Shown one piece after another: positions 36,503 through 38,965 of a stretch of DNA of 38,965 nt; positions within the stretch are counted from its first letter, which is position 1; each line of letters starts with the position of its first letter. This DNA comes from an uncultured Lachnospiraceae bacterium. Lineage in GTDB: Bacteria; Bacillota; Clostridia; Lachnospirales; Lachnospiraceae. The translations under genes were made by a program, and so were the position numbers. Location: assembly GCA_946534785.1 (NCBI GenBank), contig CAMNCY010000006.1, positions 1 through 38,965 of the forward strand, given 5' to 3'. The notes below the pieces were generated by a model. That model did no database searches. It was given only the letters and a program-made list of their open reading frames with translations, and was not told the origin of the DNA.

Positions 36503-37780
36503 TTAATCCGGGATCACGATCGCCGCTGCCGCCGCCTGGGCCGTCAGCAGTGCCTGCTGGGCTTCCGCAGCCTTCTGCTGGGCAATGGCCTGGGCGCCTG
36601 CTGCCGTCTGCTGGGCATTTGCCGTCTGGGCCTCAAATTCGACCATGGCCGCTGCGAACTGGGTATACTGGGCCTCGGCCGCTGCCTGGGCCTGCAGGTT
36701 CTCGGGTGTGGGAAGCGCCTGGGCCTGGGCTGTCGCAGCCGCAAACAGCTGCTCCAGTTCCGCCTTCTGCTGCTGCAGTACGGCGAGCCTTGCCGTAAAT
36801 TCCGCCGCTCCCTGGGCCGCTGCCGCCGCCTGGACGTCTGCCTGGGCCTGGGCCGCCGCCGCAAGATCCGCCGCCGCCTTTGCCTGGGCGGCAAGGGCCT
36901 GGGCCTGTGCGGAGATCACGACCACACGGCCGTCCTTGCAGATCCTCGTGATGTTGCCTGCGGCATCCACCGTGGTCTGGTCTTTCACCATCGCACCGTC
37001 CGGCGCGAAGAAATACATGACGCCGTTCACGTTCTGGAAGCCCGTCATACGCCTGTAATTGACAAAATAATAGGTCCTGCCGTTCTGTGTGGAAAGTCCC
37101 TGGGGAATGATCGTGGAGAAATAATCCTTATAGAGATAGTCTATGTCCACATATCCCCCGATGCCGCTTACCGATCCCTTATCGGTGGCCTGCCAGATGG
37201 CATACGGCCCGGGATAGAGGCATGTGTCCGCATAATCCGCGATCCACTGGTCCCAGATGGTAACGCCGATCCTGTCCACGAACCAGCTGCGGTAGCTGTA
37301 TACCATCGGCGTGTAGCCGGCGGCATAGATCATGGTGCAGAAGGTATTGATGATGGCCTGCTGCTCGGCACCGGAAAGGCTCCGGAGCGAAGGATCCTCC
37401 AAGTCGATCGCCACGGGGAAGGAGATCGGAAGATTGGCCATGGCGTTGATGGCAAGCTGTGCATCTGCCGCTGCCTGCATGACGTTCTTCGCATAGGTGT
37501 AAACATAAGCGCCGACCCGGATCCCGGCTGCATTGGCGCCGATGACATTCTGGACGAATTTGGAATCCATGCCGTAGGCCGTGTTCCCGATACGGACCAT
37601 GGCGTAGTTCACGCCGCTTGCCGCGACCGCGTTCCAGTTGATATCGCCCTGCCACTGGGATACGTCAATCCCCCTTACCGCCGCCTGCGCCTTTACACCG
37701 GATGTCGGGACAAAGGACACGATCATGAGAACCATCATTACTGCGGCAAACAGTTTTACTGCTAATAATCCCTTTTTCAA
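36503..37780 (-). CDS. Secreted glycoside hydrolase family 25 (lysozyme-like) protein with cell-wall-binding-like segment and Ala/Gln-rich C-terminal tail
   Basis: 425 aa; signal peptide (MKKGLLAVKLFAAVMMVLMIVSFVPTSGVKAQAA), RGIDVSQWQGDINWNAVAASGVNYAMVRIG (GH25), AIDLEDP, QWIADYA; then GLSTQNGRTYYFVNYRRMTGFQNVNGVMYFFAPDGAMV; then a 135-aa A/Q-rich tail. TTG start with GGGAGGA upstream. Confidence 0.92.
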   Translation of the reverse strand: MKKGLLAVKLFAAVMMVLMIVSFVPTSGVKAQAAVRGIDVSQWQGDINWNAVAASGVNYAMVRIGNTAYGMDSKFVQNVIGANAAGIRVGAYVYTYAKNVMQAAADAQLAINAMANLPISFPVAIDLEDPSLRSLSGAEQQAIINTFCTMIYAAGYTPMVYSYRSWFVDRIGVTIWDQWIADYADTCLYPGPYAIWQATDKGSVSGIGGYVDIDYLYKDYFSTIIPQGLSTQNGRTYYFVNYRRMTGFQNVNGVMYFFAPDGAMVKDQTTVDAAGNITRICKDGRVVVISAQAQALAAQAKAAADLAAAAQAQADVQAAAAAQGAAEFTARLAVLQQQKAELEQLFAAATAQAQALPTPENLQAQAAAEAQYTQFAAAMVEFEAQTANAQQTAAGAQAIAQQKAAEAQQALLTAQAAAAAIVIPD

Positions 37781-37822
37781 GTCCTGTTCCTCCCAATATT
37801 CAGTGATTATTCAGATATAATT

Positions 37823-37855
37823 GTGCTTACATCTTATATAATGATCCCGTCCGTG
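37823..37855 (-). promoter_or_regulatory. Putative promoter of the GH25 gene
   Basis: Minus strand TTGACA-N17-TAAGAT just after the hemW stop. Confidence 0.5.
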
Positions 37856-38965
37856 TCAATCATCAAACAGAAAATCCGACATCACATAATTGCTGATATC
37901 GATCCCGTATTCTGTAAGGAATACTCTTCCCTCCTTCCTGACAAGCAGGCCGTTTTTCTCATGCTTCCGTATTATGTCCCCGTAGACCCGCATGAGTTCT
38001 TCCCCGGGAAACCGTTCCGAGAAGTCCTTTTCGGATACGCCGCGCATCATGCGAAGCCCGAGGAACATGAACTCTTCCATCTCCGCTTTCCGGGAAAGCC
38101 TCTCGATTCCGCACCTTGTCCCGGCAGGCGCCTCCATATAGGCCCGCACACCGGAAGGCGCACGGAATCTTTCATGGCCCAGATACGAAGAAGCGCCCGC
38201 TCCGATCCCGATATAGGCATGGCCCGTCCAGTAGCCGGTGTTGTGGCGGCTCTCGTACCCCGGCCTTGCATAGTTGGAGATCTCATAGCGCCCATACCCT
38301 TTTTCCGCAAGGAAAGCCGCCGTCTCATGATACATCCTGCGGTCTTCCTCATCCTCCGGAAGAGGCGGGAGTTCTCCCGCCTCCCGCTTTTCGAAGAAGG
38401 GCGTTCCTTCCTCGACGATCAGGCTGTAGACCGAAAGATGCTCCGGCGAAAGGTCTGCCGCCTTTTTAAGGGAAAACATGAATTCCTCATAGCTCTGTCC
38501 CGGCAGCGCGGACATCAGGTCCATGCTCAGGTTCCCGAAGCCGGCATTTCTTGCGGAAAGGAAGCATTCCTCCGCTTCCTTCGCCGTATGGATCCGTCCA
38601 AGGAGCGAGAGTTCCTCATCCCGGAAGGACTGCACGCCGATGGAAAGGCGGCTCACCCCCGCCCTGCGAAAGCGGCGGAGCTTCTCCTCGTCCACAGTCC
38701 CGGGATTGCATTCCATGGTGATCTCCGCATCCTCCTGAATGGCAAAAGACCCGGAGAGCTTTTCCATAAGGCCTTCCAGATCCTCCGCCTCCATCAGGGA
38801 GGGGGTTCCGCCGCCCAGGAATACGGAATCCGCTGCCGCCTTTGTGCCGTCCTCATGCCGGAGCGCATTCCCCCAAAAAACAATATCCCGTTCCAGTGCC
38901 GCCATATACGCCTTTCTTTCGGGGGCCGGTGCCGGCCCCGAGAGAAAATCGCAGTACTGACATTT
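37856..38965 (-). CDS. hemW: HemW-like radical SAM protein (coproporphyrinogen oxidase-like), N-terminus truncated by window end
   Basis: The reading frame continues past the ORF-track Met to the window edge as KCQYCDFLSGPAPAPERKAYMAALERD..., including part of the CxxxCxxC radical SAM motif; FLGGGTPSLM, SIGVQSFRDEELSLLGRIH, MDLMSALPGQ, YEISNYARPGYESRHN. Confidence 0.95.
   Translation of the reverse strand, partial: KCQYCDFLSGPAPAPERKAYMAALERDIVFWGNALRHEDGTKAAADSVFLGGGTPSLMEAEDLEGLMEKLSGSFAIQEDAEITMECNPGTVDEEKLRRFRRAGVSRLSIGVQSFRDEELSLLGRIHTAKEAEECFLSARNAGFGNLSMDLMSALPGQSYEEFMFSLKKAADLSPEHLSVYSLIVEEGTPFFEKREAGELPPLPEDEEDRRMYHETAAFLAEKGYGRYEISNYARPGYESRHNTGYWTGHAYIGIGAGASSYLGHERFRAPSGVRAYMEAPAGTRCGIERLSRKAEMEEFMFLGLRMMRGVSEKDFSERFPGEELMRVYGDIIRKHEKNGLLVRKEGRVFLTEYGIDISNYVMSDFLFDD

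Noticed and set aside
36506-36910. CTGGGC-rich nucleotide repeats as a CRISPR or tandem DNA element
   Set aside because: The repetition is explained by GCC/CAG codon usage encoding the Ala/Gln tail; there are no regular spacer-repeat units.
38922-38939. GGGGCCGG-TG-CCGGCCCC palindrome near the window end
   Set aside because: It lies within the hemW coding frame (encodes GPAPAP) and a short GC-rich palindrome is expected by chance in this composition.

Overview
The window looks like a chromosomal segment of a moderately GC-rich Clostridia genome, probably Lachnospiraceae-like (inferred from gene content and order). It is densely packed with housekeeping genes, nearly all on the minus strand. 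From right to left in transcription order: hemW (5'-truncated at the window edge), a secreted GH25 lysozyme-like protein with an Ala/Gln-rich tail, yifB/comM-like, dprA, hisS-aspS, a plus-strand CNNM/CBS (HlyC/CorC) protein, fused secDF, recJ, murE, then priA-def-fmt-yugP-like-rsmB-rlmN-prpC-prkC-rsgA, a small TetR-CPBP protease-MFS exporter operon, ychF, lgt, and the dcw cluster mraZ-rsmH-ftsL-PBP-mraY-ftsW (truncated). I saw no CRISPR array, rRNA, tRNA, transposase, prophage or recognisable defence island. The best second-look items are: (1) a division-type penicillin-binding protein whose C-terminus carries about six DxNGDGxxD calcium-binding-like repeats, P-x-T-G motifs and a Pro/Ala/Glu tail, with no recognisable PASTA domain; (2) the autoregulated TetR-CPBP-MFS cassette, with operator-like sites on both sides of a near-consensus promoter; (3) the GH25 protein with a 135-residue Ala/Gln-rich tail; (4) a candidate MraZ operator; (5) a Tyr/Asp/Glu-rich juxtamembrane linker in the PASTA kinase. 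I found no convincing evidence for an entirely new multi-gene system. The strongest candidates are unusual domain architectures and one accessory operon.
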